In this document: positions 10,842-23,200 of the stretch, one piece after another
How positions within the stretch are numbered: position 1 is the stretch's first letter
How the letters are laid out: each line of letters starts with the position of its first letter
From: Thermothielavioides terrestris NRRL 8126
Lineage: Eukaryota > Ascomycota > Sordariomycetes > Sordariales > Chaetomiaceae
DNA length: 64,000 nucleotides
NCBI RefSeq assembly: GCF_000226115.1
Contig: NC_016458.1
Location: 5,552,001 to 5,616,000 of the forward strand
Direction of reading: 5' to 3'
Program-made: the position numbers and the translations under genes
The notes under the pieces: model-generated
Database searches by the model: none
The model's input: the letters and a program-made list of their open reading frames with translations, nothing else
What the model was told of the DNA's origin: nothing

Positions 10842-12425
10842 ATGATGGATAGTGAAAGCGACTGGCGACGTTCAGTCACTGCTTCAGAACGCTATGACAA
10901 TATCCAGCGACTGTGAGGCTCTTCGTCGTCGGTCTGACTTGTCACGGTGTGGTACAGAGAGCTGACCTAGTTGCACCCAGCGCCAAGGCGGTAGCAGCGG
11001 CGGGGCTCAGTCAGAGTGCTTTCTCTCTTGAGAGCGAGGCCTACAAGAATGCAAACAGCAGGGTCAGCACCGACGTCATCCAAAATTACTTGATCTCCTT
11101 CGCTGACACGTTCGCAAGGAAGAGTACGATGCCGCTTGCAGCAGCTTGCCAAGCGTCACAGGGCAAGACTTGCCCCCGCAACCAGAACCCCCAGACACTG
11201 ATGGGCAGCACTCCTCTCCCGGCATCACCATCGGCCGCTTCCAAAGCTGCCACTACATCGCCAGCGGCGTGACCTCCGCCGTCTACCGCTCGCAAGCCCA
11301 CGCCCTCAAAGTGATCGTCGAGAGCCACGCGATCGAGCCTCACAATCCACACCGCGAGGCCAAGATCCTCGAGTCCCTCCGCGCCACGGAACCCCCGAAC
11401 ATCATCCCCCTCCTTGAAACCTTCCGCGACCGCGAGCAGCGCTTCGTCCTCGTCTTCCCCTACCAGCCGTTCACCCTCGCCCATCTCCTCTCCCGCCATC
11501 ACCAAACCACCGCCCACGCGCCTCGCCCCTTCCCCACCGCCCTCACCCAGCCCATCATCACCGCTCTCTTCCGCGCGTTGCACCACCTGCACACGCAGGG
11601 CATAATCCACCGCGACGTCAAACCCTCGGCGCTCCTCCTCTCCTCCGCAGAGCCGACGTCCCCGTCCCAAATCGTCCTCTCCGACTTCGGCACGGCCTGG
11701 CACCCGACCCTCTCCCCGCCGCACGAGCCGGCGCACCACAAGATCCTCGACGTCGGCACGGGGCCCTACCGCGCCCCCGAAACCCTCTTCGGCAACCGCG
11801 CCTACGGGCCGGCGGTCGACCTCTGGGCGGCCGGCACCACGCTGGCCGAGTGTCTGCTCGCTGGCAGCAGCAAAAGCAAGAGCACCACCAACAAACCCCA
11901 CCGCAGCGCCATCAACGACGAAGATGACGGAGACGACGGCAGCGAGGGCGACGGCGAGAACAGCAGCAGCGACAACACCGCGGGGCGGACGCTATTCGCC
12001 TCGCGCGCCGCGCACGAGGACGGCAACCAGCTGGGGCTGATCCTGAGCATCTTCCGGACGCTGGGCACGCCGACGCCGGCGACCTGGCCCGAGGCGGCCG
12101 CCTTCCGCACCCCGCCGTTCGAGATGTACCGCGTCTTTCCCGGCCGCGTGGCCACCGAGGGCTGGGAGGGCGTGCTGCCCGGGGCCGGGGCCGAGTGGAG
12201 GGAGCTGGTGGCCGGGCTGGTGAGGTACGAGAGCCGAGAGAGGGTTACCGCTGGGGAGGTGAGTGTCCTGTCCTCTCCTTTTTCTTCTGTTGCGGTTTAT
12301 GAGATGGAAGGAGGGTGTGGGTTGAGTGGAATCAGGGGAAGCTGACTTTATTGGTAATTTAGGCGTTGCAGTTTGCTTGCTTGAAGGGGGAACGCGTTGA
12401 GGGCCAGAATGAGGGTGGCCTCTAA
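10842..12425 (+). CDS. Cak1/Csk1-like CDK-family serine/threonine kinase
   Basis: Four exons (10842-10912, 10981-11062, 11119-12258, 12363-12425) give 451 residues. The N-terminus MMDSESDWRRSVTASERYDN and a short helix precede a kinase domain. It has the ATP lysine in HALKVI, HRDVKPSALLL (about residue 215), DFGTAW and the activation-segment end GTGPYRAPETLFG. The Gly-rich loop is reduced to IASGVTSAVYRS, lacking the usual glycines, a trait shared with budding-yeast Cak1. An acidic Ser/Asp/Glu insert (around 11860-11990) sits in the C-lobe. These features suggest a monomeric CDK-activating kinase. No ATG lies in the large exon, so the two small 5' exons are needed; both introns have CTGAC-type branch sites. 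The exact subfamily is inferred. Confidence 0.85.
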
Positions 12426-12752
12426 GGCTGCGGCTGTGCTGACCGTTGGTGGAGAGAATTCACGGATCGGCGAAAGAAAAATGGCGTTGGAGAAACAGGG
12501 CTCATGAAGCAAGCCACTGGATGCAGCACCAAGTCCTTGTCATCATCCAATGTATAAGGAATCTGAAGGGTCTATGTCGGTCTACCACCCGCCCGAAGAT
12601 CCAATTTTGACCGGCACCGAAACACTCCGTCCCGGAATCTGTCGTCTCTGTGTCGTGCGTAATGAGGAGCGCCGCCCGTCGCCCGCAGTGCATGGTAGAG
12701 GTGGCGGGAAACAACACACTACCTCGAATCCCCACTGTTCTATGTGTAGCCA
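12426..12752. other. Convergent 3' region between kinase and GMP synthase
   Basis: About 330 bases where the two transcripts end tail to tail. Nothing else was seen. Confidence 0.5.
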
Positions 12753-15744
12753 TTACTCCAGCTCTATCGTTCCCGGCGGCTTCGAAGTCACATCGTAGAC
12801 GACACGGCACACTCTGTAGACAGTTGAACATCAGTAACGCTGGCTGCTACCAAGAGGGGCAGTGGCAACGTACCCATGGACCTCGTTGACGATTCTGTTC
12901 ATGACCCGCTGAAGGAAGTCCCACGGGAAGTTGAACGCCTCGGCCGTCATGAAGTCGGTGGTCGTCACTGCGCGGAGGACGACAATCTGTCGGGGTTAGC
13001 AATTCCAGGCGGCTTGATGGAGGTAAGACAGTTGGGGCACATACATATCCGTAGACTCTCTTGTCTCCCATGACGCCCACGGCGCGGCTGGGGTCGACGG
13101 CAGCGTAGGCTGTTTGGGGTACGTCAGCTTTGATTCAGTATTAGCAAACCAGCCTTTTGGACGTTGCAGACCTTGGGAAATCTGGTTGTAGAGACCAGCC
13201 TTGCGGATCTCGGAGATGAAGATCTGTGGACTGTTAGCGCGGTAGTCGAGTATCACAGCGACCCGGCCAAATTGCTTACATGATCGGCCTGGCGGGCGAT
13301 CTCGACCTTCTCAGGGGTCACCTCGCCGAGAATTCGGACGGCAATACCGGCTGCAGAGGAATCAGTTGTGTCATGCTGTATGTAAAGGATAGGTCAATCA
13401 TACGGCCAGGGAAAGGATGCTGGATCACCGAGTCAGCAACATGCAGGCAGGACGTGCTGGGTGCTTGTGACCAACCCTCATCACAAGTTCTTCCCGAATC
13501 TCCAACGCTCGTCCAAGTTCTGTTACGGTTCGTCAGGTAAAAGCGTCTCGCAGAAACTGGGCGATGGCTGCTCGAGCCTTGTTTGAATTGTCGGGGAGTT
13601 ACCCACCGCGGACCTCATCCTGTACAAGGTCAGTTGTTACCCCAACGGGAAGAAGTTACCAGACTAAGGAAAACAAACCTTGTACAGAGACCTGAGTGGC
13701 TCAATGAGCTTCAGGCCCTGCCCGTTCATCATCCGCTCAGGGAGTCCGCCACTTGAAGCAGCGGTCAGTAATCATCTTGGCCCTTCATTGGAGGGGCAGC
13801 TGGGGCAACCTACACATTGTGGTGCGTCTAAACAGAACGTCGACCAGTCAGCTCACTTCTCCGCGTTCGGTGGTGTGATCCGCAGACTGACCTTGATTGT
13901 GGCGGAAGGGCCCTTGAATGAGAGCGACTCGATCACATCAGGGTAGAGGGTGCCCCTGGACATGTTTAGTGAACATGCCACCCCGAACCGCCACACCCTT
14001 GAGCAAGCTTACTGCATGAAGAATTCAATCTTCCCGGCCTTGGTCGGGTCATGAGCGGCAGCTTCCTCGATCTGCGTCGGTTTTCAGCTGTGATTGTCCC
14101 TTTCGGTGAGACGCTGGGGGGATGCTTTTCGAAGCGAACTCGCATACCTTGACCGCCTCAGCCTCAAAAAAGTCGATAAACTTGCCACCTACAGGGCAGT
14201 TAATCTCAGAGTGACAAAAATCCTGGCAAAAGAAGGGGCGGGAGGCGCTGAGGTCGTACCGATGAACTTGCGCTTTTTCTGGGTGGCTGTCAGTGATGTT
14301 CTGTCGCCAAGAACTGGAAGATCGGATCAGACGCTGGAAGTGGGCATACCTCGGGATCCTCAATGCCCTTCAGGCCATCAAGGAACTCCTTTGAGGCATC
14401 GACAACGGTAAGGTTGATGCCGAGCGCCTCCGAGAGGTCCTTCTGGACCTGCTCGCACTCATTCAGTCGCATCAGGCCATCTGATTCGATCCCGTTAGCC
14501 CAAGTCCAGCTCTAATTTCAGCCGTGCAGCCGATTACGTACTGTTGACAAGTACCGCCCAAAACCGGGAACCAATCGCCTCTTTCTGCATGCCGTCAGTT
14601 TCAGCTCCTTCGGGGCGGGCGCATTCCGCGAAACCTACCATCAACTTGGCGGCAACGGTCGAATCGACGCCGCCACTGACGGCGGCCAGCACTTGGCCCT
14701 TCTCACCGACAGTGTGGCGAATCTGGGCAACGGCCTCTTCGAGGAACTTCTGCATAGTCCAGTCTTGCTTGCAGCCGCAGATGCCGACGGCAAAGTTCTT
14801 GAGGAGCGCGGTCCCGTTCTGCGTGTGTGTAACTTCGGGGTGGAACTGCAGGCCGTAGATTGCCTTGCTTCCGTGGGCGATGGCAGCGTATTCAGAGTTG
14901 TCAGAGGTGGCAACGGTGTGGAAGCCCTCGGGAAGCTTGGCCAGCTTGTCGCCATGGCTCATCCAGACGCGCATGGACTCCTCGATTCCGTCGAAGAGGC
15001 GGTCAACATGGCCTCCGATGGACCGAGCCCTGAGCGTCGCATGGCCATACTCGCGGTGCGTGCCGGCGATGACGTTCGCTGAGTCAATGCGGTAGGCGAG
15101 CTCCTGCATGCCGTCTGTTTGCCCCCTGAAAGTCAGCCGGGCGAGCCAAGTGGCGAGAAGCTGCCCCAGATGATGGGACTACGCACAGCAGATGCCAAGG
15201 ATTGGCACGTCTAAATTCAAAAAGGTCAGTAACCAGTCGACAGTCGGGATTTCACGAATCAGAAGCCGGAGTGGTACTGACTGAGGTCGAAGACCGCAGG
15301 GTCGACATGAGGGGCGCCCTCCTCGTAGACGGAGTAAGGTCCGCCCGAGAGAATGATGCCCTTGGGAGTGAACTTGAGCTCGGAGAGCTTCTGAGTGCAC
15401 GGCAGCATTTCCGAGAAGACATTGAGTTCACGGAGTCGGCGAGTGATCCTTTGGGTCGGGCGTGGTCAGCGTGCCTCCCTAACTCATGCAATATCAACGC
15501 CGGGGCCATGATCCAGATTTGGTGACATCCAGAAAAGTTCGGTCCAGCCCAACAGAGATGCCTTTGATTTTGGAGTTGCTGGTGTAACATACAGATGGGT
15601 ATACTGAGAGCTATTCCGCAAGTAAGGCTCAGTTAGCGTTGTGAACTTGAGCGGCGCATCTGGATGAAGCTCTCACCCGAAGTCGAGCACCAGAATGGTG
15701 TCGAAGGCCTTGTGGGCCATCGCCTCTCCCGGTTCGCCGGCCAT
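12753..15744 (-). CDS. gua1: GMP synthase (glutamine-hydrolysing), 21 exons
   Basis: Converts XMP plus glutamine and ATP to GMP in purine synthesis. The spliced protein has 543 residues. It contains a class I glutaminase with [18 protein letters not shown], nucleophile Cys in GICYGMQEL and [13 protein letters not shown]. An ATP pyrophosphatase with P-loop [15 protein letters not shown] follows, then the dimerisation domain ending [10 protein letters not shown]. Exons: 15744-15677, 15610-15593, 15448-15282, 15210-15187, 15114-14639, 14584-14542, 14480-14350, 14278-14260, 14188-14148, 14071-14013, 13955-13892, 13827-13814, 13751-13679, 13619-13607, 13519-13476, 13419-13404, 13350-13280, 13223-13172, 13109-13045, 12986-12874, 12813-12753. 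All phases close and the sum is 1632 nt. Exons of 13, 14, 16, 18, 19 and 24 nt are unusual. The usual WRHPFPGPG reads MRHPFPGPG here. An in-frame Met eight residues later is an alternative start. Confidence 0.93.
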
Positions 15745-17169
15745 TCTGGGCGTCCTGGTTGCTTTTCTTTCTTGATTTGGGTTGACCGGAACACCCAATG
15801 CAACAGGGTAAGTATGCTGCTTCAATTGGGGGCCGGGAAAGGTGTGAGTCGTTTGAAAATTTGTGAGCCTATCAATTTTAACCAACTCGTTGTGGCTGCC
15901 GGTCAGAAGTGGGTTTCGAGGCTGGACCAGCCTGCGTGCCTGAAATTCGAGGTTTTGACGCCGCTAAATACGAAACCAGATTACCAGACGAAATAGGTGC
16001 CTGATGCCCCGCAAAGAACTCTCAAGTTCCAGTCAATTGGGACACTCAAGTGGTGGGAAAAGCAGTGTCACTCAAATTTGCCACTACAACTGCGGAATCA
16101 TCCGCACACATTGCCGAGTTCCGTCCTCGCCCAAGCGGAGAGCACATGGCAGGAGGGCCGAGGCCCAGCTCCAGGACCGTTTCTCATGGGGCTGGACACG
16201 GGCCAACTTGCCACTCTCAACGGAAAAGGGACCAGAAAGGGGGCGTGCGCGTTGCAGGGGGTAATGGAACGGCGGAATTGCACAGCACGCAAGATTGGCT
16301 TAGTGCGGTCCATCCGCCGACGCCGCTCGCAGGGATCCCAGCCGATCGGTGGAGGCTCTTCGGGCGAACCACGCTGACGGGACGCGGACAACGGGGCTGA
16401 TGCCGGCAAGCGAGCACACTTCACTCGTGTACGGATTACATACGCCACATACACGCCAGACAACGCCCCTTGATACGGAATACATACCTGATGCACACAG
16501 GAGAAGGGTGCGCCCAGGTGCTTCCAACGAGGTACATGTACATTACATACAGTACGTCGAGCCACTAACTCAGTTTTCGCACACATGCGAGCTTGCTTAG
16601 ATGTCATGGCTGTGGGAGAGTTAGTTTACCAAGCCAGGTCGTATAACCGGCTGGCCAACCAGCAGTCCCGGAGCCAGGTCCGTAGTTGTCGGCTAACCTC
16701 AAAGCCATGCTGCTGTTCTCTTGGCTTTGTCCGCCTGTGGTTGACGGCTGTGGCGCTGTCGATTTTCAGGGCCTCTGCTTAGCTCCCTGAGCGATGAGTG
16801 GACCGTCGAACCGTGCTCAGCCGGACAAGCCTTCATCTGGCTTCGCTGCCTTGGACAAAGCATCCGAACCATGCCGCGGGATCTGTCTGGATTTGGCTTG
16901 ATGCAGCTTAAGTTCGCTTAGGTTACGATCATCAGAATCCGCTGTGGGTTGCAAGGGCGCCGGGCCACCGGAGCTCGCCCGCGCGCTGGGTGGGCCACCG
17001 TGCTATCCCATTTGCATGCCTGCCGGCTTTCCAGGCTGGAGACGACCGCTGCTGGTCCGTTGCAATATTTCTTCCCACTTCCCAGTCTCTCCACCCGAGA
17101 CTCAGACTAGACGGACGGCTTCGGTTGGTGACTAGCGGCATAAGCGAGTGATGCGGAAGCCAGAGCAAC
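15745..17169. other. Divergent intergenic region between GMP synthase and Zn2Cys6 gene
   Basis: About 1.4 kb. No gene is supported; overlapping open frames around 16000-16600 occur in several frames on both strands and look like chance in GC-rich DNA. Confidence 0.5.
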
Positions 17170-19192
17170 ATGAAGAACAGGCAGAAGTCGAGAAGCGGTT
17201 GCCGGACCTGCAAGCTCAGGCGAGTATGTGCTGTCACCACCCACTCTCCACCCATCCATCCAAACACCGCACGCGGCCCGTGTCAACAAGGCCGGCTGGT
17301 GAAGGGAATGGGATCCACTGACCCGGCTTACCACGCAGCTAAGGTGCGATGAGACGAAGCCCGGGTGCCGGAACTGCGCCCAGAAGGGGTTCGAATGTCC
17401 CGGCTACCAGCAGCGTCTACAGTGGTCAACAAAACACGAAAGGCCAAAGACAACAACCGCCAGCGGCCCCGCCAATTTCACCCAACTAGTCACCGCTGCG
17501 TCCGAGTCCATCGTCGCCCAGTCCGCGAAGCCCGCCGGGCCCGCTAGCCAGGTTGTGCCTTCCACGTCGGCTTCGGTCACGCCATCTGGCAACCTCACTG
17601 TCCCCCCCACGGCATCGTCAGCATCCGCTTCGCCGTCCTCCTGTTCGTGCTCTTGCTCGCCCACGCCCTCCTCCTTTCCGTCTCCACTGCCCCAAGACGA
17701 AGACTCGATCGCGGCGGTCGAACACCATGCCGCCATGAATCCTCTGGTCCGCAACTCGGAGCCAGCATTGCCCGGAGAGGCTGATCAAGTCGCCGAACCG
17801 CCCTTGTCGCAACCAGTGGTAGACATCCCCACTTTTCTCATCGAACATTGGTTCAAGTCAGTCTGCACTTTCTGGTCAGCGCTCGACTCCCCGGCCAATC
17901 CCTACCGGCGGCTGACGGCGGAACTCTGGCACACCTCGACTCCGGTGTTTGACGCCCTGCAAGCAATCTCGGCCGCTTCCCTGGTCGAACGTCTCCCGCA
18001 TGTCATGCAAGAAACGGCCAGGTCCGCGCGACGCAAAGCTGCCGAAGCTATTGGAGAAGAACTCATCGCCTTTTCCACCGGCTCCCGCCCCAAGTTTCCG
18101 AGTGAGCTGCTCTTGGCTCTGTTCTGCATGAGCTCCTCCATGTGCTGGATGGACGCCCGCCAGCTTGGCCAGCAGTTCGTGAGGCAAGCACGGGCCGTGC
18201 TCAAGTCTTTGGGTGGATGGAACCTTGACGCCGAGACACAGGATCTGCTCGACTTCTTCAACGGCTGCCTAGTCTACGAGGAGATGCTTCGCAGTGTTGT
18301 GAGCGATGACGACGTCGACTTCGACAACATGCTGAGTTGGCCGGATCCGGAGATCCAGCGGCCCCTCATGCCTGTGGTTCCGCATGCATGGACTGGTATC
18401 TCTTCGGACACCCTGAGACTGTTTGGCAAGGCCATGGCCCTGTGTCGGAGATCCCGGACCCGGTGGAGGCACAACGATGGGACGAGCTACCAGATTCTCC
18501 AGCGCGCGATGGAGGATATTGAGATGGCCACGAGAATAGAGAACTTGCTATCGGCTGATGTCCCTCAGCTCGCTGGATCCGACCACCCCCCACAAACGAC
18601 GAGTCAGCTTCGCGACTTGCAATATGTGACCGAGGCCTACCGTTTGTGCGGTCTTCTCCAGCTCTACCAAACCTTCCCGGATCTAACTACGAAACGAGCA
18701 CCTGACCTGAAGGATGCGGACGGCTCGGTGGTCTGGCAGACATGGGTGTCTCCGCTAGCGATACAGGTCGCTGACGTTCTCGGCAAGGTCCCATCTGAAA
18801 GTTTGAGCCGCATACAGCCACTTCTCTGCCTCTGTGCTGGCAGTGGCCTTAGGTTCGACAGCAAAGTCCCGCTCGGCCGCGGACACCACAATTATCTCCT
18901 CAGTTCGGAGCCGGGCACCCCGATCACACCGAGCGCCGGGCCTGTTGAGACGGGTTGCTATCCGCTCAACCCTGGAATATCCGAAACTGCGATCAAAACC
19001 TCGCAAGCGCGTCACTTCGTCATGGACAGACTGGATCAACTAGAGCTCATCCTGCCGCCAAAACCCATTGATGTAGCGAAACAGCTTCTGCGCGCCGTGT
19101 GGAGTGTGTACGACGATGAGATTGGACTCACTCGCCGGACACACTGGCTTGACGTGATGAGCAACACTGGGCTTCACAGCATATTCGGCTGA
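17170..19192 (+). CDS. Zn2Cys6 fungal transcription factor (Fungal_trans_2 type)
   Basis: Two exons (17170-17223, 17339-19192) give 635 residues. The spliced N-terminus reads RSGCRTCKLRR then LRCDETKPGCRNC and AQKGFECPGY, which is the complete CX2CX6CX6CX2CX6C binuclear zinc cluster. The 115-nt intron lies inside the cluster, and only the 3' splice site at 17338 keeps all six cysteines in register. A Ser/Pro-rich linker follows. The remaining 450 or so residues (FLIEHWFKSVCTFWSALD, QAISAASLVERLP, GWNLDAETQDLLDFFNG) look like the helical fungal-specific regulatory domain of the Fungal_trans_2 group. Target genes cannot be told from sequence. The nearest downstream sequence is a decayed amino-acid permease, which may once have been its neighbour target. 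Confidence 0.88.
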
Positions 19193-20202
19193 AGGCTGCG
19201 AAAAGTAGAGGACTTCGACCCTTCCGCCACAGGTCAAGACCTGGAAATTATCGGAATTGTTGTCAGGAGAGGCTGCATTCGTAGACTCGCTTCGACGCTT
19301 GCGAGGCTCCCACGCAGGGGCCCCGTACACAGCTGCCCACCTTGCTTCACTCAATCCTGCTTGGGTGCGTGCTGTACCTGGAGCCATAATGTTCATGCTG
19401 CCTGGATGCGGTCGTTGGCGCACTGTGGAAGAGCTGCGCTGTCATGTACCCGCCCGCATCGGTGAGCGTGAAATCTCGTCTCCCTGACACTTAAATGGCA
19501 GACTAACTTATTGCTCGCCAGAACCTCGACATTAACGTTCCATCGGCTCGCCCGAAGGGCATGATTCAAGCACAACCAAACCATAAGGCTAAAGTTTCCA
19601 TAGTTCGAGCCCACAGCCTACGCCGGACAGCCGAGGAAATGGGGGCCGCCCGATGGACAATGGGCCTCGTAGTCGGATGGCCGGTCAACGTCGTCGCTGC
19701 GCTTTGGATCGCTTTCGAGACGGTTTTTGTTTTCCATGCGGCAGCTTCTTCCCGTTACCGAAGTCAGCATGAACTACGCCGTTGCTGTCTTTGTAGGCTT
19801 CATGGCGCTGAGTGCGGCATGGTATGGACTGTTAGTCAGAAGGGCTCACTGTAAACCGCTGATGGCATTTACGCCTCCATAGTGCTGCTTGGATAGGTAG
19901 GTAGCTCATTTAAGTAATTGTCAGGAGATGGTCAGGAGCCCGGTGCCGGGCCGAAGCAGAATGGGCGGTCGCAAGAAGGCGGCCACCGAACATGGCAGTC
20001 GCTCCTTCCCTCCACTCCAAGGCTGGCTACTCCTTGAGGTTGAGATTACTCTGCTGCCTGGCGGTGGCCGAGAAAGAACCAGGCCTCAATAGGTATCTAG
20101 CGAGTTAAATTCCTGGAAAATGTTGACTGCTGTGAATTAGTCCAAGTCGATCGATGCGAGTGAGGCACAGGTGGGGAGTTGCGTGACCCTGTGCAAAGCG
20201 AA
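19193..20202. other. Intergenic region holding a permease relic
   Basis: About 1 kb between the transcription factor and the ZIP2-like gene. The only recognisable content is the permease fragment at 19645-19882, listed separately. Confidence 0.5.
19645..19882 (+). pseudogene. Decayed 3' end of an APC-family amino-acid permease
   Basis: Two adjacent pieces in different frames resemble the last two membrane helices of fungal amino-acid/GABA permeases. The first, frame starting near 19648, reads RWTMGLVVGWPVNVVAALW and then IAFETVFVF. The second, one frame over from about 19751, reads PVTEVSMNYAVAVFVGFMAL and then SAAWYGLLVRR, ending at a stop at 19882. The PVT..SMNYA..VFVGFMALS pattern is characteristic of this transporter family. 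The upstream two thirds expected of a permease (about 500 residues) are absent, and the two pieces need a frameshift, so this is a relic rather than a gene. Family call by pattern only. Confidence 0.6.
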
Positions 20203-23200
20203 ATGGAGCTCAACTCAGGAGATGACCTGATTTCGTTAAAGGAGTCCCTTCAATGCCACTATTCACCGTCCACCGAAAGCCCGCCCTCGATCGGCAGCGC
20301 TGGGGAGTACGCCAGATGCAACGGGCTGACCACCGACTACCTCGTTTTCGACTGGCAGCAGCTGGTTGGCCATGACCCGGCCATCTCGGCCACCGTCGAT
20401 GACCTCGGGCCTGGAGAGCTCATCGGAAACGACCAACTCCAGGAATGTCTCTTCCGAGCAATTATCCCTATTCCAGAACAATGGCAGATGACCGCTGCCT
20501 CGCTACAGATACTCCAGGAGGTCTGCACGCGGCCGAGGGAAGAGGACTTAAGGGGACTTGCCTCGCAGCAGTGCTTCAACGAAACGCTGAAGTGGAAGAA
20601 CCTGAAATTGGAACCTCCGGCGCTCCGTAGTGACCATGGTACCGACTGTCGCCGCATTGCGCGGCGAGTAAGAGCTTTTCTGCAGCAACCGGTGCCGAAT
20701 CACGGCCTGCCGCTTCACCCGGTGGATGCATCCAAAGGAGAGGGCCTCGAGTTTCCCGAGACGATGGCCAAGATGGACAAGCAACAAGTGAAGACCATCG
20801 AACAGGAGCACCTGGAGGTGACCCGGGACACGCTTATGTATTTGATGCAGAGCCTGAGGTCGGATCTGACGGACGATGACAGGCGGGAATTGGCCGAGAG
20901 AACTTCTCCTTACCAAGGGGTAAGTCGGTTATTTTGTTTCCAGAACTGCAGAGAATGCATGCTGCTGACAGGAGGCCTAGATTGGAGCGACGGATCACTT
21001 GACGCCGCCATTGAGTCCCATGATCGTGGCCCATTCCGGTTTTTTCGTCCCGGAAGACACTTCTTGCGAACTACCCGAGCCTTCGGACCCCAGCTCACGA
21101 CTCAGCGACGATATCGAGGCTGCTGAGAGCCACATATTCGAGTCTGACCTCCAGTTCTGGGAGGATGCCGCTGAGGAAGACGGGTCGCCTGAAAGATACG
21201 ATGACATTGACGTACCTGACATGATTAGGGCGGGAGAATTCCGACCACCGGTCCAAACATCATCTCCGCAGCCAGTTCCTCGGGATCTGAGAGTCGACGT
21301 TCCCTTGCTGCCATGCAATGACAACAGCGATAATACACTGGCACGCACGAGAATCCTTGCGCCTGAAGACCTGGCAGAGGCAAAGGAACTGGTGGCCAGT
21401 AGCGATACGCTATCCGGGTCAGACGGCCCTACCGGCCAGCTCGTCACCTTCTTTCTAGAAAAGGCAACAAGCGTGATGAGGCGCGCAGAGCAGGAGAAGC
21501 TCCAATCCCTTGACGCAACATCCAGGGTGCCCGTTCCGGTGCTTGACTTCTCCGTCCCTGCCCCTGAATGGGACCAACGGCTTTGGGAGCCCAGGGCAAT
21601 GTTCCGTTGGATCCAGAGGGACATCGACGTCGACTGGAAGGGCCCCAAGTGGCCACACAACCGGGTGGCTGAGCAGAGGATGGTCTGGGCGCCACTGGCC
21701 CACATGAAGGAGAAGACGTTGGTTTCGGAGCGAATTGCGGTCGATGATGAGACCCTCAGAGTCTTTCTGCAAAGAAGCCGTGATGAAGAAGTTCTCACCA
21801 GCTCGGATTATGTCTACAAGCACCCGGGCTTGGCAATTCTTCGAATGGAGGACGATGAGGAGGAGGAGGACGACGACCTCGCACCGCTCAACCTCTCAAC
21901 ACATACACCGACTGACGTTGCTCAACCTAACAGCTTAGGAAGAACCCCTTCCTTAACTGAGCCTGACCTTGCCTTGCAAGGCAGTTCTCCCGTCATCGCC
22001 ACCCCGCCAACACAACTTCTGCCGGATTTGCCGTCTCTCCTCAGCGGTAGAAAGACCCTCATCGACAAGGCGCTTGAGACGAGATGGCCGAGCCGAAAGC
22101 GAGAGCGGGGGACGGCATCAACCCCCGAGGTCTCAGCAACGGAAATCATCGACTCAGCGCTGATCCCTTCGACCAATGTTTTGCGAGGCTTCATGAGCGA
22201 ATACACGGATTTCGCGCCGCTGGTGGACAACTTTGTCGAGATGAACTTCCCCAAGAAGCAGAAGCTTACCCACAGCCCCTTCTTCGGCCGAGCCGGCACA
22301 ACACCAGCCACAGCGCAGCAGAGGGCCGACGAGGCAGCGAAACTGATGCCTCCGCCTCCCAAGCCTATTCCTGCTCTAGCCCCGGACGTCATCCCGCCTC
22401 GCATTCCTCCCCGCATCGTTGTGTTCTCCACCGTCTCAAAGCCCCTAACCCAAGCCCTCGAGAAGCTCCTCCCCGACCTCGAACTCATCCCCCGCGCACA
22501 CGATAGGCACCGACCTCCCGGCTGGCGCCCAGGGATGCGCTCCCCAAACCTGGACGAGGCAGACATCGTTGTCTCGCCAGCGACCGGCATCCTCCTCACG
22601 ACCATGGTCCAGCTCCGGCAGAGGCCCGTGCCGGGGTGCCAGCCCGGGAACATCGCAGCAGCGCCAACAACAACTCCAATGACAACGATGAGCAGCTTCT
22701 GCCAGGTGGTGGCAAACGTTTCGGCCCGGCACGAGCGGCTCGTGGTGCTGGTCTCGGAGGGCAACAAGCACAGCGAGACGGCCAGCCCGCTGTCGCAGTC
22801 GGACGCCCGCGCGCTGGCCGAGTTTCAGGGGTTTGCGGCCGGGCTGCGGACCGCGGACGTGCAGGTGGTGTACGTGGCGGGCGGGGTCGAGACGCTGGCG
22901 AAGTGGGTGGCGGCTACCATCTGCAGGCATGCGGGGGAGGCGGAGGCTGTTCGGGATCTGCTGCTGCCGGTGGAGACGCTCTGGGAGGTGTTTCTGCGCC
23001 GCGCGGGGATGGATGTCTTCGCTGCGCAGGTCGTGCTGGGGAGGTTGAAGATGCCGGAAGATCGGCCGGCGGTAGGCGGAGGGGACGGGCAGGTGTTTGG
23101 GCTGCCGCTGTTTGTGATGATGTCCAAGGAGAGGAGGATCGAGTTGTTCGAGGGGGTGTTCGGGGGTAGGAGGATGCTGGAACGCGTGAGCGAGGTAATC

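Noticed and set aside
17385..17400. GGGTTCGAATGTCCC resembling a tRNA B box
   Set aside because: Lies inside the zinc-cluster coding sequence and encodes GFECP.
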